Of a stretch of 5,997 nt of DNA, positions 1 to 5,997 are shown piece after piece. Position numbers and translations under genes: made by a program. The notes beneath the pieces were generated by a model. It was given only the letters and a program-made list of their open reading frames with translations, was not told where the DNA came from and did no database searches. Position 1 is the stretch's first letter, and every line of letters starts with the position of its first letter. The DNA is from Actinomycetota bacterium. Lineage in GTDB: Bacteria > Actinomycetota > Actinomycetes > JACCUZ01. The stretch covers positions 1 through 5,997 of the forward strand of contig JAVEDA010000235.1 of the NCBI GenBank assembly GCA_030841195.1, read 5' to 3'.

Positions 1-399
1 GGCATCACGATGGCCCACCTGCGGGGCACCCTGGACCACTTCGCCGCGGCCATGTTCGGGCCGGGCACCGTGACCCGCCTGCGCCCGGCGTACTTCCCGT
101 TCACCGAGCCGAGCGCCGAGATGGACCTGCGCTGCTGGGTCTGTCACGGCGACTCGGTGGGCAACCCGGACCGGCCGTGCCGCACCTGCTCGTCGGAGGG
201 CTGGATCGAGTGGGGCGGCTGCGGCATGGTCAACCCTCGGGTGCTCGTCGCCTGCGGCATCGACCCGGACCGCTACACCGGCTTCGCGTTCGGCATGGGG
301 ATCGAGCGCACCCTGATGTCGCGGCACGGGGCCGAGGACATGCGCGACATGGTGGAGGGCGACGTCCGCTTCGCGCGCGCCTTCGGGACGGAGCTCTAG
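1..399 (+). CDS. pheS: Phenylalanyl-tRNA synthetase alpha chain, C-terminal part (5' end outside the window)
   Basis: This is the catalytic subunit of the cytoplasmic alpha2-beta2 enzyme that activates phenylalanine with ATP and charges tRNA-Phe. The frame is open from base 1 and ends at TAG 397-399, giving 132 visible residues; the ATG at 10 is internal, not the start. What is visible is the C-terminal half of the class II catalytic domain. It has the PheS substrate-pocket stretch RPAYFPFTEPSAE, then WIEWGGCGMVNPRVL, then class II motif 3 with the Phe-pocket segment (GFAFGMGIER), and the usual ending DVRFARAFGTEL. Between FTEPSAE and WIEWGG lies a Cys-rich insertion with CWVC (133-144) and CRTC (178-189), which looks like a zinc knuckle. 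As far as I recall, this variant occurs in many actinobacterial PheS proteins, whereas E. coli PheS lacks it. The pheT gene follows directly, as in most bacteria. Confidence 0.97.
   Translation, partial: GITMAHLRGTLDHFAAAMFGPGTVTRLRPAYFPFTEPSAEMDLRCWVCHGDSVGNPDRPCRTCSSEGWIEWGGCGMVNPRVLVACGIDPDRYTGFAFGMGIERTLMSRHGAEDMRDMVEGDVRFARAFGTEL
133..189 (+). other. Putative zinc-knuckle insertion within PheS (CxxC-x11-CxxC)
   Basis: Within pheS, codons 133-144 encode CWVC and codons 178-189 encode CRTC. They are separated by eleven residues containing Gly, Asn, Asp and Pro, as expected of a turn-rich zinc-binding loop. The insertion sits between the FTEPSAE pocket strand and WIEWGGCGM, where shorter PheS proteins have only a brief loop. 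Zinc binding is inferred from cysteine spacing alone. Confidence 0.6.
390..393 (+). promoter_or_regulatory. Ribosome binding site of pheT, inside the end of pheS
   Basis: GGAG at 390-393 lies five bases before the GTG at 399. It supports that GTG as the pheT start over the longer open frame reaching back to 177. Since the site is inside the last codons of pheS, pheT translation is probably coupled to termination on pheS. Confidence 0.6.
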
Positions 400-2879
400 T
401 GCGGGCGCCGCTGTCCTGGCTGCGCGAGTACGCCGACCTGCCGGCCGACGTCACCGGGCGCGACCTGGCGACCCGCCTGGTCGCGGCCGGCCTCGAGGTG
501 GAGACCGTCGACCGGCCGGGCCACGACATCGTGGGACCGGTCGTGCTGGGCCGGGTGCTGTCGTTCCAGGACGAGACCGCGTCCAACGGCAAGACCGTGC
601 GGTGGTGCACCGTGGACGTCGGCGAGGCGGAGCCGCGCGGCATCGTGTGCGGTGCGCTGAACTTCGCCGTCGGTGACCACGTGGTGGTCGCGCTGCCCGG
701 CGCCACCCTGCCGGGTGGCTTCGCGATCGCGGCCCGGAAGACCTACGGACACGTCAGCGACGGCATGATCTGCTCGGCTCGCGAGCTCGGCACCGGTGAC
801 GACCACGAGGGCATCCTGGTGCTGCCGGCCGACCTGGTCGGGGACGCCAAGCTGGGCGCCGACGCGGTCGAGCTGCTCGACCTGCGCGACGAGGTGCTCG
901 ACATCGCGATCACCCCCGACCGGTCGTACGCGCTGTCCATGCGCGGCCTGGCCCGCGAGGCCGCGACCGCGTACGACGTCGCGTTCCACGACCCGGCGGC
1001 GATCGAGCCGCTCCCCGTCGACGGCACCGGGCACCCCGGCGTCGTCGTCGACCCGACGGCCGCCGACCGGCTGGTGCTCCGCACGGTCACGGGGCTCGAC
1101 CCCGCGGCCGGTACGCCGCTCTGGATGGCCCGCCGGCTGGTCCTGTCCGGCATGCGTCCGGTGTCGCTGGCCGTCGATGTCACCAACTACGTGATGCTCG
1201 AGCTGGGCCAGCCGCTGCACGCCTTCGACCGCACCCGCCTCCAAGGCGCGGTGACCGTACGCCGGGCCCAGCCGGGCGAGTTGCTCGAGACACTGGACCA
1301 CGTCAGGCGGACCCTCGACCCCGGCGACGTCGTCATCGCCGACGACTCCGGGGCGGTGGGCCTGGCCGGGACCATGGGCGGGCTCACCACCGAGATCGAC
1401 GCGGCGTCCACCGAGCTGGTGATCGAGGCGGCGCACTTCACTCCGGTCGCCGTGGCCCGGATGGCGCGCCGCCACAAGGTGTCCAGCGAGGCGGCGAAGC
1501 GGTTCGAGCGCGGCGTCGATCCCGAGCTGCCGCCGGTCGCCTCGACCCGGGCCGTGCAGCTGCTCGGACAGCTCGGCGGCGCCGTGCACGTCGGCTCCAT
1601 CGAGGTCGACCACCCGCGCGCGGTGCGGCACATCCAGCTCGACCCGGCCCGCCCCGGCAACACCGCCGGGCTGCCGATCTCGGCGCCCGAGGTGCAGCGC
1701 CGGCTTACCCAGGTGGGCTGCTCGGTCGACACCGCCGCGGCGGTCTGGTCGGTCACCCCGCCCTCGTGGCGACCCGACCTGGCCCACCCGGCCGACCTCG
1801 ACGAGGAAGTCATCCGGCTGGTCGGCTACGAGACCGTGCCCTCGGTCCTGCCGCAGGCCCCGCCCGGGCCCGGCTGGGACGAGAGCCAGCGTCTGCGCCG
1901 CCGGATCGGCCTCGCCCTCGCGCACGCCGGCTACGTCGAGACGCCCTGCTACCCGTTCATCGGGGAGGCCGACCTGGACGGGCTCGGCCTGGCACCGGAC
2001 GACGACCGGCGCAACGCGGTTCGGCTGGCCAACCCGCTCAGCGACACCGAGCCGCTGCTGCGCACCACCCTGCTGCCGGGACTGCTCGCGGCGCTCCGGC
2101 GCAACGTCGGCCGCGGCACCGTGAACGTCGCGCTGTTCGAGGTCGGGCCGGTGGTCCGCCCCGGGCCGAGCACGCTGCCGACCGCGCCGCGACCGTCGGT
2201 GGACCGGCGGCCGACCGAGGAGGAGATCGCCGGCCTGGACGCCGCGCTGCCGGCCCAGCCGCGCCGGGTCGCCGTCGTGCTCTCGGGCGAGCGTGAGCGG
2301 GCCGGCTGGTGGGGCCCCGGCCGGGCCGCCACCTGGTCGGACGCCGTCGAGGCCGCGCGGCTGGTCGCGCGGCAGGCCCGGGTCACGGTCGAGGTGAGCA
2401 AGGACGAGCACGCCCCGTGGCACCCCGGCAGGTGCGCCGTCCTGCGCCGCGACGGCACCGTCGTGGGCCATGCCGGCGAGCTGCACCCGCGGGTCGTCGC
2501 CGCCCTGGGCCTGCCCGAGCGCACCTGCGCGATGGAGCTCGACCTCGACCTGCTCGGTGCCGTCACCGACCCGGTCCCCGCCCCGAGGCTGTCCACCTAC
2601 CCGCCGGCCACCCAGGACGTCGCGCTGGTGGTCGACGCCACGGTGCCGGCGGCCGAGGTGGAGGCGGCCCTGCGGGACGGCGCGGGTCACCTGCTCGAGT
2701 CCGTGCGGCTGTTCGACGTCTACCGCGGCCCCCAGGTGGGCGAGGGCAAGGCGTCGCTGGCGTGGGCGCTGCGGTTCCGTGCACCCGACCGCACCCTCAC
2801 CGTGGAGGAGACGAGCGCCGCCCGGGATGCCGCCGTCGCCGAGGCTGCCCGGCGTACCGGCGCGAGCCAGCGCACCTGA
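399..2879 (+). CDS. pheT: Phenylalanyl-tRNA synthetase beta chain
   Basis: This is the large, non-catalytic subunit of phenylalanyl-tRNA synthetase. It binds tRNA and carries the editing site that removes mischarged tyrosine. The product is 826 residues, normal for a bacterial PheT. The GTG start overlaps the pheS stop by one base (TAGTG) and gives the typical N-terminus VRAPLSWLREYADLP. Domains in order: N-terminal segment (1-40); EMAP-II-like tRNA-binding OB fold (about 45-145, beginning VVLGRVLSFQ); B3/B4 editing region (about 220-390, with DVTNYVMLELGQPLHAFD and SSEAAKRFERGVDPELP); B5 domain (about 410-485, ending in DLDEEVIRLVGYE); a catalytic-like core without active-site function (about 490-700, with NPLSDTEPLLRTTLLPGLL); and the C-terminal ferredoxin-fold anticodon-binding domain (about 729-826, beginning PRLSTYPPATQDVALVVD). 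No frameshift or missing domain is visible. It shares a transcript with pheS; the large hairpin 26 bases after the stop probably ends it. Confidence 0.98.
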   Translation: MRAPLSWLREYADLPADVTGRDLATRLVAAGLEVETVDRPGHDIVGPVVLGRVLSFQDETASNGKTVRWCTVDVGEAEPRGIVCGALNFAVGDHVVVALPGATLPGGFAIAARKTYGHVSDGMICSARELGTGDDHEGILVLPADLVGDAKLGADAVELLDLRDEVLDIAITPDRSYALSMRGLAREAATAYDVAFHDPAAIEPLPVDGTGHPGVVVDPTAADRLVLRTVTGLDPAAGTPLWMARRLVLSGMRPVSLAVDVTNYVMLELGQPLHAFDRTRLQGAVTVRRAQPGELLETLDHVRRTLDPGDVVIADDSGAVGLAGTMGGLTTEIDAASTELVIEAAHFTPVAVARMARRHKVSSEAAKRFERGVDPELPPVASTRAVQLLGQLGGAVHVGSIEVDHPRAVRHIQLDPARPGNTAGLPISAPEVQRRLTQVGCSVDTAAAVWSVTPPSWRPDLAHPADLDEEVIRLVGYETVPSVLPQAPPGPGWDESQRLRRRIGLALAHAGYVETPCYPFIGEADLDGLGLAPDDDRRNAVRLANPLSDTEPLLRTTLLPGLLAALRRNVGRGTVNVALFEVGPVVRPGPSTLPTAPRPSVDRRPTEEEIAGLDAALPAQPRRVAVVLSGERERAGWWGPGRAATWSDAVEAARLVARQARVTVEVSKDEHAPWHPGRCAVLRRDGTVVGHAGELHPRVVAALGLPERTCAMELDLDLLGAVTDPVPAPRLSTYPPATQDVALVVDATVPAAEVEAALRDGAGHLLESVRLFDVYRGPQVGEGKASLAWALRFRAPDRTLTVEETSAARDAAVAEAARRTGASQRT

Positions 2880-2905
2880 CCGCGGCTGGCGCGCCGCCGT
2901 ACCTG

Positions 2906-2972
2906 ATGATCGTTCGCGACCTTTGCGGGCAACACGCTGCGCGTGTTGGCCCGCAACGTCGCGAACGATCAT
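2906..2972. repeat. 67-nt near-perfect palindrome; possible pheST terminator or dispersed palindromic element
   Basis: The left arm 2906-2920 is an exact reverse complement of 2958-2972 (15 bp). After a 2x1 internal loop (2921-2922 against 2957), 2923-2930 pairs with 2949-2956 (8 bp). A single bulged G at 2948 follows, then 2931-2937 pairs with 2941-2947 (7 bp) around a three-base loop (2938-2940). Thirty base pairs in all, with only four bases left unpaired outside the loop. It lies 26 bases after the pheT stop and 27 before the SDR start. No T-run follows the right arm (GACCGGCC) and no A-run precedes the left arm, so it is not a classical intrinsic terminator. Many high-GC actinobacteria do use hairpins without U tracts. 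The stem is unusually long for a terminator, so a repeated intergenic palindrome or small non-autonomous mobile element is an alternative. Confidence 0.85.
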
Positions 2973-2984
2973 GACCGGCCTTAC

Positions 2985-2989
2985 GGAAG
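2985..2989 (+). promoter_or_regulatory. Likely ribosome binding site of the SDR gene
   Basis: GGAAG at 2985-2989 lies ten bases before the GTG at 3000. It is the only purine-rich Shine-Dalgarno-like stretch near the SDR N-terminus. It supports 3000 as the ancestral start rather than a GTG inside the palindrome (2943) or the internal GTG at 3101. Confidence 0.45.
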
Positions 2990-2999
2990 ACTGCGGCGG

Positions 3000-3808
3000 G
3001 TGAGCCTTGTCGGGCAGGTCGCGCTGGTCACCGGTGCTGGTCGCGGCATCGGTCGCGAGCTGGCCTCGCGCTGGCCGGCGAGGGTGCGGCCGTCGGTCTC
3101 GTGGGTCGTAGCCGCGGCCCGCTGGACGCGGTGCTCCGTGAGGTCGCGGCGGCTGGTGGCCGCGCGGTGGCTGTGCCCGCCGACGTGACCCGCCGCGACC
3201 AGGTCCGGGCCGCGGTGCACACGGTGACCCGCGACCTCGGACCGGTCGACCTGCTGGTGAGCAACGCGGGCCTGCGGGAGCGGGCGCCCGCGCTGCCGTG
3301 GCAGGCCGACCCGGACGACTGGTGGCGGGTGGTCGAGACCAACCTGCGCGGCCCTTTCCTGCTCGCGCACGCGGTGCTGCCGGCGATGGTGGCCCGCGGC
3401 TCCGGGCGGGTGCTGCACCTCGGCAGCGGGATGGGGCACACGCCGCGGCCGGAGTGGTCTGCCTACGGGACGTCGAAGGCCGGGCTCGGCCGGCTCACCG
3501 ACACCCTGGCCGTCGCCCTCGAGGGCACCGGCGTCGTCGTGGTCGAGATGAGCCCCGGGCTGGTCCGCACCGACCTGACCGAGACCATGTGGGGCCCGGC
3601 AGACGAACAGGTGTGGACCCCGGTGCAGGCGATCACCACGGGGGTGCTGAGGTTCGCCCGCGGCGAGCTCGATCCGCTGCACGGACGGTTCGTGCACGCC
3701 GCGCGGGACGACCTGGACGCGCTGCTGGCGGCCGCGGGCCAGATCGAGGCCCGGGACGCCCGCACGCTCCGGCTTCGGCCGTACGCCGACGATGACCCGC
3801 TCGGCTGA
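3000..3808 (+). CDS. Short-chain dehydrogenase/reductase (SDR), split by an apparent one-base frameshift near 3066-3068
   Basis: This is a classical SDR, an NAD(P)-dependent oxidoreductase with a Rossmann fold; the substrate cannot be predicted. From GTG 3000 the frame encodes VSLVGQVALVTGAGRGIGRELAS, including the cofactor-binding TGAGRGIG motif. That frame then turns to nonsense and stops at 3188. The rest continues in another frame as ALAGEGAAVGLVGRSRGPLDAVL and runs to TGA 3806-3808. Restoring one base (GCC TCG GCG CTG) rejoins both parts into 269 residues, normal for the family. The rejoined protein has every key site at usual spacing: TGAGRGIG at 11-18, NAG at 89-91, and the catalytic tetrad Asn115, Ser143, Tyr156 and Lys160 (YGTSK), followed by SPGLVRTDL. 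Without the fix, the only usable start in the second frame is GTG 3101 (235 residues), which lacks the cofactor motif and probably would not work. The cause is either a sequencing error or a recent inactivating deletion. The gene converges on the ligase with seven bases between stops. Confidence 0.88.
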
Positions 3809-3815
3809 GCCGCGG

Positions 3816-5402
3816 TCACACCAGGATCGGCCCGTCTCCTGCGGCCAACGCGGCTTCCTGCAGCAGGATCTTCTCGGCCTGCCGGTGCCTGCGGTCCGCG
3901 TCGGCCGGACTCTCGCCCACGGCGGTCAGACCGATCCGGCCGTGCTCGGTGACGGAGCTGATCATATGTAGGACGACTCCGGTCTGGCGGGCCTGGTCGA
4001 AGTGCAGGCCGTGCCGCGCCACGATGTCGAACAGGTCGTCGACGCTGAGGCCGCGCAGCGAGGGTGACTCCAGGTGATCGGTGGCCACGAGGTGCCGTTC
4101 GGCACCGGCCGGGGTCCGGAACAGGCCGGTGTCGGCGTTGTAGCGCCCGTCGGTCAGGAACTGCAGGGTCAGGAACGGATGGGTCGTGCCGCCCTTGCGG
4201 AGGTTGATCTCGATCGCGAAGACGTCCCAGCCCTCGCTGTCCCGACGGACCGCGACGAAGTCGATGGCGAACCGGCCGAGCACGCCCTCCTTCGCCAGGC
4301 GGGCTCCGACTGTGCGCGCCTCGGCCGAGATGCTGCGGGCGTAGGCGAAGTCGGCCGGGAACTTCGCGCCGAGGTAGCTCTGCCCGGACGGACCACCGAG
4401 CAGCTGGTCGTGGGTCGAGAGCAGCTCGACGTCGCCGCCCGGGAGGACGCGGAGCTGCACGCTGGGACTGCGCACCTCGGCGCCGGTCACATGCTGCTCG
4501 ACGATGCCGCCGCGCTCGGCGAGCTTCGCGACATAGGCGTCCAGTGGCACGTCGGGGCTCTCCAGTCGCATGGCCCCGACCCGTTGTGCGACCTCGGCCG
4601 ACTCGGCAGCCGAGCCCGCCGGGACCAGGCCGGCCAGGTCGACGAAGGCGTTGCCAGCCCCTGACACGCCCTCGTTCAGCTTGACGATGGCGCCCCTCAT
4701 CGTCGGTTCCCGAGCTCGCATGGCCAGCAGCGCAGCGGTGACGTCCTCGAGGGTGTGCAGGTTCTCGTGGCCCAGTGGGTGCCGCACGCCCTCCTCGGCG
4801 AACAGCCGGCGGCAACCGCTCTTGGACCCCCAGTCGGCGAGCCTTGGGTCGGCTCCGTACATGGGGATCCCCAGCGAGAGCGCAACATCCCGCTCGAGCG
4901 GGGTCGTGTTGTACGGAAGGAGGTGCGACATGGTCCGGTCCGGCACGAGCTCCGCGATGTGGCGCAGCAGCCGAGGCCGATCCAGCAGCTTCTCCGACAA
5001 AGGGCGCGGCGTGGAGTCGCCCACCGCGACCAGGTGCAACCGCGCCTTCGCGTGGCTCGGGATGACGCCGGGCAGCAGGGCCAGGTAGTACTCCACGATC
5101 GTCGGCCGGATCGGCATCGAGGTGATGTAGACCATCTGCAGCCGGGGCTGGCGCAGCAGCAGGAGCAGGAAGAGGAACCGCTCCTCCATCGCCTGGGTCA
5201 TCGTGCCGCTGCCCTCGGTGACGCGGTCCAGCGTGACCGACGGCAGGACCACCACCGACTCGCCGACCCGGTTCAGGCGCATGGCGTTCCAGACGTCGGC
5301 CATCCCGGACTGGAGGTGGTCGAACCGCGTGTAGCGCTGCTCCTCGTCGAGGTCGCCGAGTGTCAGGCCGGCTGGTTGGCTGGTGACCCAGGGGCTGCTC
5401 AC
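3816..5402 (-). CDS. PGM1-like ATP-grasp peptide ligase family protein
   Basis: Predicted cytoplasmic ATP-grasp enzyme that would join a carboxylate to an amine through an acyl-phosphate. The family namesake, PGM1, adds a nonproteinogenic amino acid to a ribosomal peptide in pheganomycin biosynthesis; the substrate here is unknown. The product has 528 residues. Residues about 25-190 look like the pre-ATP-grasp region (ESVVVLPSVTLDR, RQPRLQMVYITSMPI, YNTTPLERDVALSLGIPMYG). The ATP-grasp core spans about 195-420: RRLFAEEGV; IVKLNEGVSGAGNA (about 239-252) with a candidate ATP-binding lysine at 241 and a Gly-rich loop; IVEQHVTGAEVRSPSVQLR; GRFAIDFVAV; and FAIEINLRKGGTTHP (about 396-409), whose Glu and Asn match the metal ligands of ATP-grasp enzymes. 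The C-terminus (about 450-515, TGVVLHMISSVTEHGRIGLTAVGESP) matches the PGM1 C-terminal domain as I know it. The GTG start overlaps the cyclase stop by four bases. No precursor-peptide gene is seen beside it. Confidence 0.88.
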   Translation of the reverse strand: MSSPWVTSQPAGLTLGDLDEEQRYTRFDHLQSGMADVWNAMRLNRVGESVVVLPSVTLDRVTEGSGTMTQAMEERFLFLLLLLRQPRLQMVYITSMPIRPTIVEYYLALLPGVIPSHAKARLHLVAVGDSTPRPLSEKLLDRPRLLRHIAELVPDRTMSHLLPYNTTPLERDVALSLGIPMYGADPRLADWGSKSGCRRLFAEEGVRHPLGHENLHTLEDVTAALLAMRAREPTMRGAIVKLNEGVSGAGNAFVDLAGLVPAGSAAESAEVAQRVGAMRLESPDVPLDAYVAKLAERGGIVEQHVTGAEVRSPSVQLRVLPGGDVELLSTHDQLLGGPSGQSYLGAKFPADFAYARSISAEARTVGARLAKEGVLGRFAIDFVAVRRDSEGWDVFAIEINLRKGGTTHPFLTLQFLTDGRYNADTGLFRTPAGAERHLVATDHLESPSLRGLSVDDLFDIVARHGLHFDQARQTGVVLHMISSVTEHGRIGLTAVGESPADADRRHRQAEKILLQEAALAAGDGPILV

Positions 5403-5997
5403 GTCGACACCTGAGCGGCATCCAGTCCGCGGACAGAGAACACCGACACCGGCCGGCTGAAGCCGCGCAGGGTCAGGTCACCGACCGGATCGGTCACAGC
5501 CCGGCTGCCCATGGCGGCCTGGACCCGTTGGGTCACGTAGACCTCCCAGGGAGCCGCCTCGGCACATAGCCGCGCGGCCAGGTTGGTGACGCTGCCGATG
5601 GCCGCGTAGTCGAACCGGCCCTCGAACCCGATCCGGCCGAGGGTCGCGAAACCCTGAGCGATCCCGATCGAGAACGCCAGGTCGTGACCGCGCGCCGTCC
5701 AGCTCGCCGCGAGGTCGCGGATCCGTCCGCGCATCGCCACGGCCAGGCCCACGGCCCGGTCCGGCGCGTCATCGCAAGGCAGCGGGTCGTTGAAGAACAC
5801 CATCAAGCCGTCGCCGGTGAACCGCTCGAGCGTGCCCTCGTAGCGCGTCACCAGGTCGCCCAGCGCGGAGAAGTACTCGCCCAGGACGGCCATCACCTCC
5901 TCCGGCTCACTGGTCTCGGCGAATGCCGTGAAGCCGCGCAGATCGCAGAACAGCACGACGATCTCCCGGCGGTGACCCTCGAGCACCGACTCGTCGC
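5399..5997 (-). CDS. Class III adenylate/guanylate cyclase, catalytic domain (5' end outside the window)
   Basis: This domain normally converts ATP or GTP into cAMP or cGMP. The frame is open to the window edge, so the 198 visible residues are the C-terminal part; upstream sensor, GAF or receiver domains may lie outside. The GTG at 5986 is probably internal. Counting from it: HRREIVVLFCDLRGFTAFAET carries the first metal-binding Asp (15), RFTGDGLMVFFNDP the second (59), and FDYAAIGSVTNLAARL the transition-state Asn (135) and Arg (139). All four residues needed for the two-metal reaction are present. The positions that normally select the purine differ from textbook cyclases: Arg55 stands where Lys is usual, and Ala128 where Asp or Thr is usual. 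The base made, and even activity, is therefore uncertain. A short tail (LTLRGFSRPVSVFSVRGLD) ends the protein, as in many bacterial class III cyclases. TGA 5399-5401 overlaps the GTG start of the ligase gene, suggesting one operon. Confidence 0.93.
   Translation of the reverse strand, partial: DESVLEGHRREIVVLFCDLRGFTAFAETSEPEEVMAVLGEYFSALGDLVTRYEGTLERFTGDGLMVFFNDPLPCDDAPDRAVGLAVAMRGRIRDLAASWTARGHDLAFSIGIAQGFATLGRIGFEGRFDYAAIGSVTNLAARLCAEAAPWEVYVTQRVQAAMGSRAVTDPVGDLTLRGFSRPVSVFSVRGLDAAQVST
5408..5412 (-). promoter_or_regulatory. Ribosome binding site of the ATP-grasp ligase, inside the end of the cyclase gene
   Basis: On the minus strand AGGTG lies five bases before the ligase GTG (5402-5400). 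That GTG shares four bases (GTGA) with the cyclase stop. This supports the start and points to translational coupling of the two genes. Confidence 0.55.

Noticed and set aside
177..398. An N-terminal extension of pheT back to base 177
   Set aside because: The extra residues are a shadow of pheS in another frame. The GTG at 399 has a good ribosome binding site and yields the standard PheT N-terminus.
396..2972. An 858-codon open frame on the minus strand, antisense to the whole of pheT
   Set aside because: Such frames are common opposite high-GC genes because GC-biased third positions suppress stops. The translation is Arg/Gly/Asp/His/Pro-rich with no recognisable domain, and pheT is beyond doubt.
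2943..2999. An alternative SDR start at GTG 2943
   Set aside because: It lies inside the palindrome, has no ribosome binding site, and would add a non-conserved tail before the usual VSLVGQVALVTG start.
3060..3075. Programmed ribosomal frameshifting to make the SDR
   Set aside because: No slippery heptamer or plausible downstream stimulator was recognised, and SDR enzymes are not known to use this mechanism. A one-base deletion is simpler.
3802..3812. Palindrome CGGCTgAGCCG as a terminator between the convergent genes
   Set aside because: Only five base pairs with a one-base centre, no T-run, and it includes the SDR stop codon. Likely chance in high-GC DNA.
5150..5178. A transmembrane segment in the ligase (FLFLLLLLRQP)
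   Set aside because: The hydrophobic run is only about eight residues, is flanked by charged residues, and matches a buried element of the pre-ATP-grasp region.
3463..5421. A 652-codon minus-strand frame overlapping the ligase in another phase
   Set aside because: Composition is Arg/Pro/Gly-rich and low in complexity, while the overlapping 528-residue frame has clear ATP-grasp motifs. It also runs across the end of the SDR gene.

Overview
The window comes from a very GC-rich bacterial chromosome, almost certainly an Actinomycetota member. The evidence is strong G/C bias at third codon positions, GTG starts, tightly packed overlapping genes, a PheS with a CxxC...CxxC insertion, and an actinobacterial-type PGM1-like ATP-grasp ligase. 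I cannot name a genus from the sequence alone.

Layout: (1) 1-2879, plus strand: the 3' end of pheS followed by complete pheT, joined by a one-base stop/start overlap. Together they encode the alpha and beta chains of phenylalanyl-tRNA synthetase. (2) 2880-2999: a short intergenic gap filled mostly by a 67-nt near-perfect palindrome with 30 potential base pairs. It could be a terminator for pheST, a dispersed palindromic element, or both. (3) 3000-3808, plus strand: a short-chain dehydrogenase/reductase gene carrying all the classical motifs, but split between two reading frames by an apparent one-base deletion near 3066-3068. (4) 3816-5402, minus strand: a 528-residue ATP-grasp protein resembling the PGM1 peptide ligase family. 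(5) 5399-5997, minus strand: the catalytic and C-terminal part of a class III adenylate/guanylate cyclase, whose N-terminus lies beyond the right edge.

The cyclase is upstream of the ligase and overlaps it by four bases (GTGA), so the two are very likely co-transcribed and translationally coupled. This is the most interesting part of the window: a nucleotide-cyclase-like signalling protein paired with an orphan amide-forming ligase whose substrates are unknown. The SDR and the ligase converge with only 7 bases between their stop codons. No tRNA, rRNA, CRISPR array, insertion sequence or prophage gene is visible, and no stretch over 300 bases lacks a gene.
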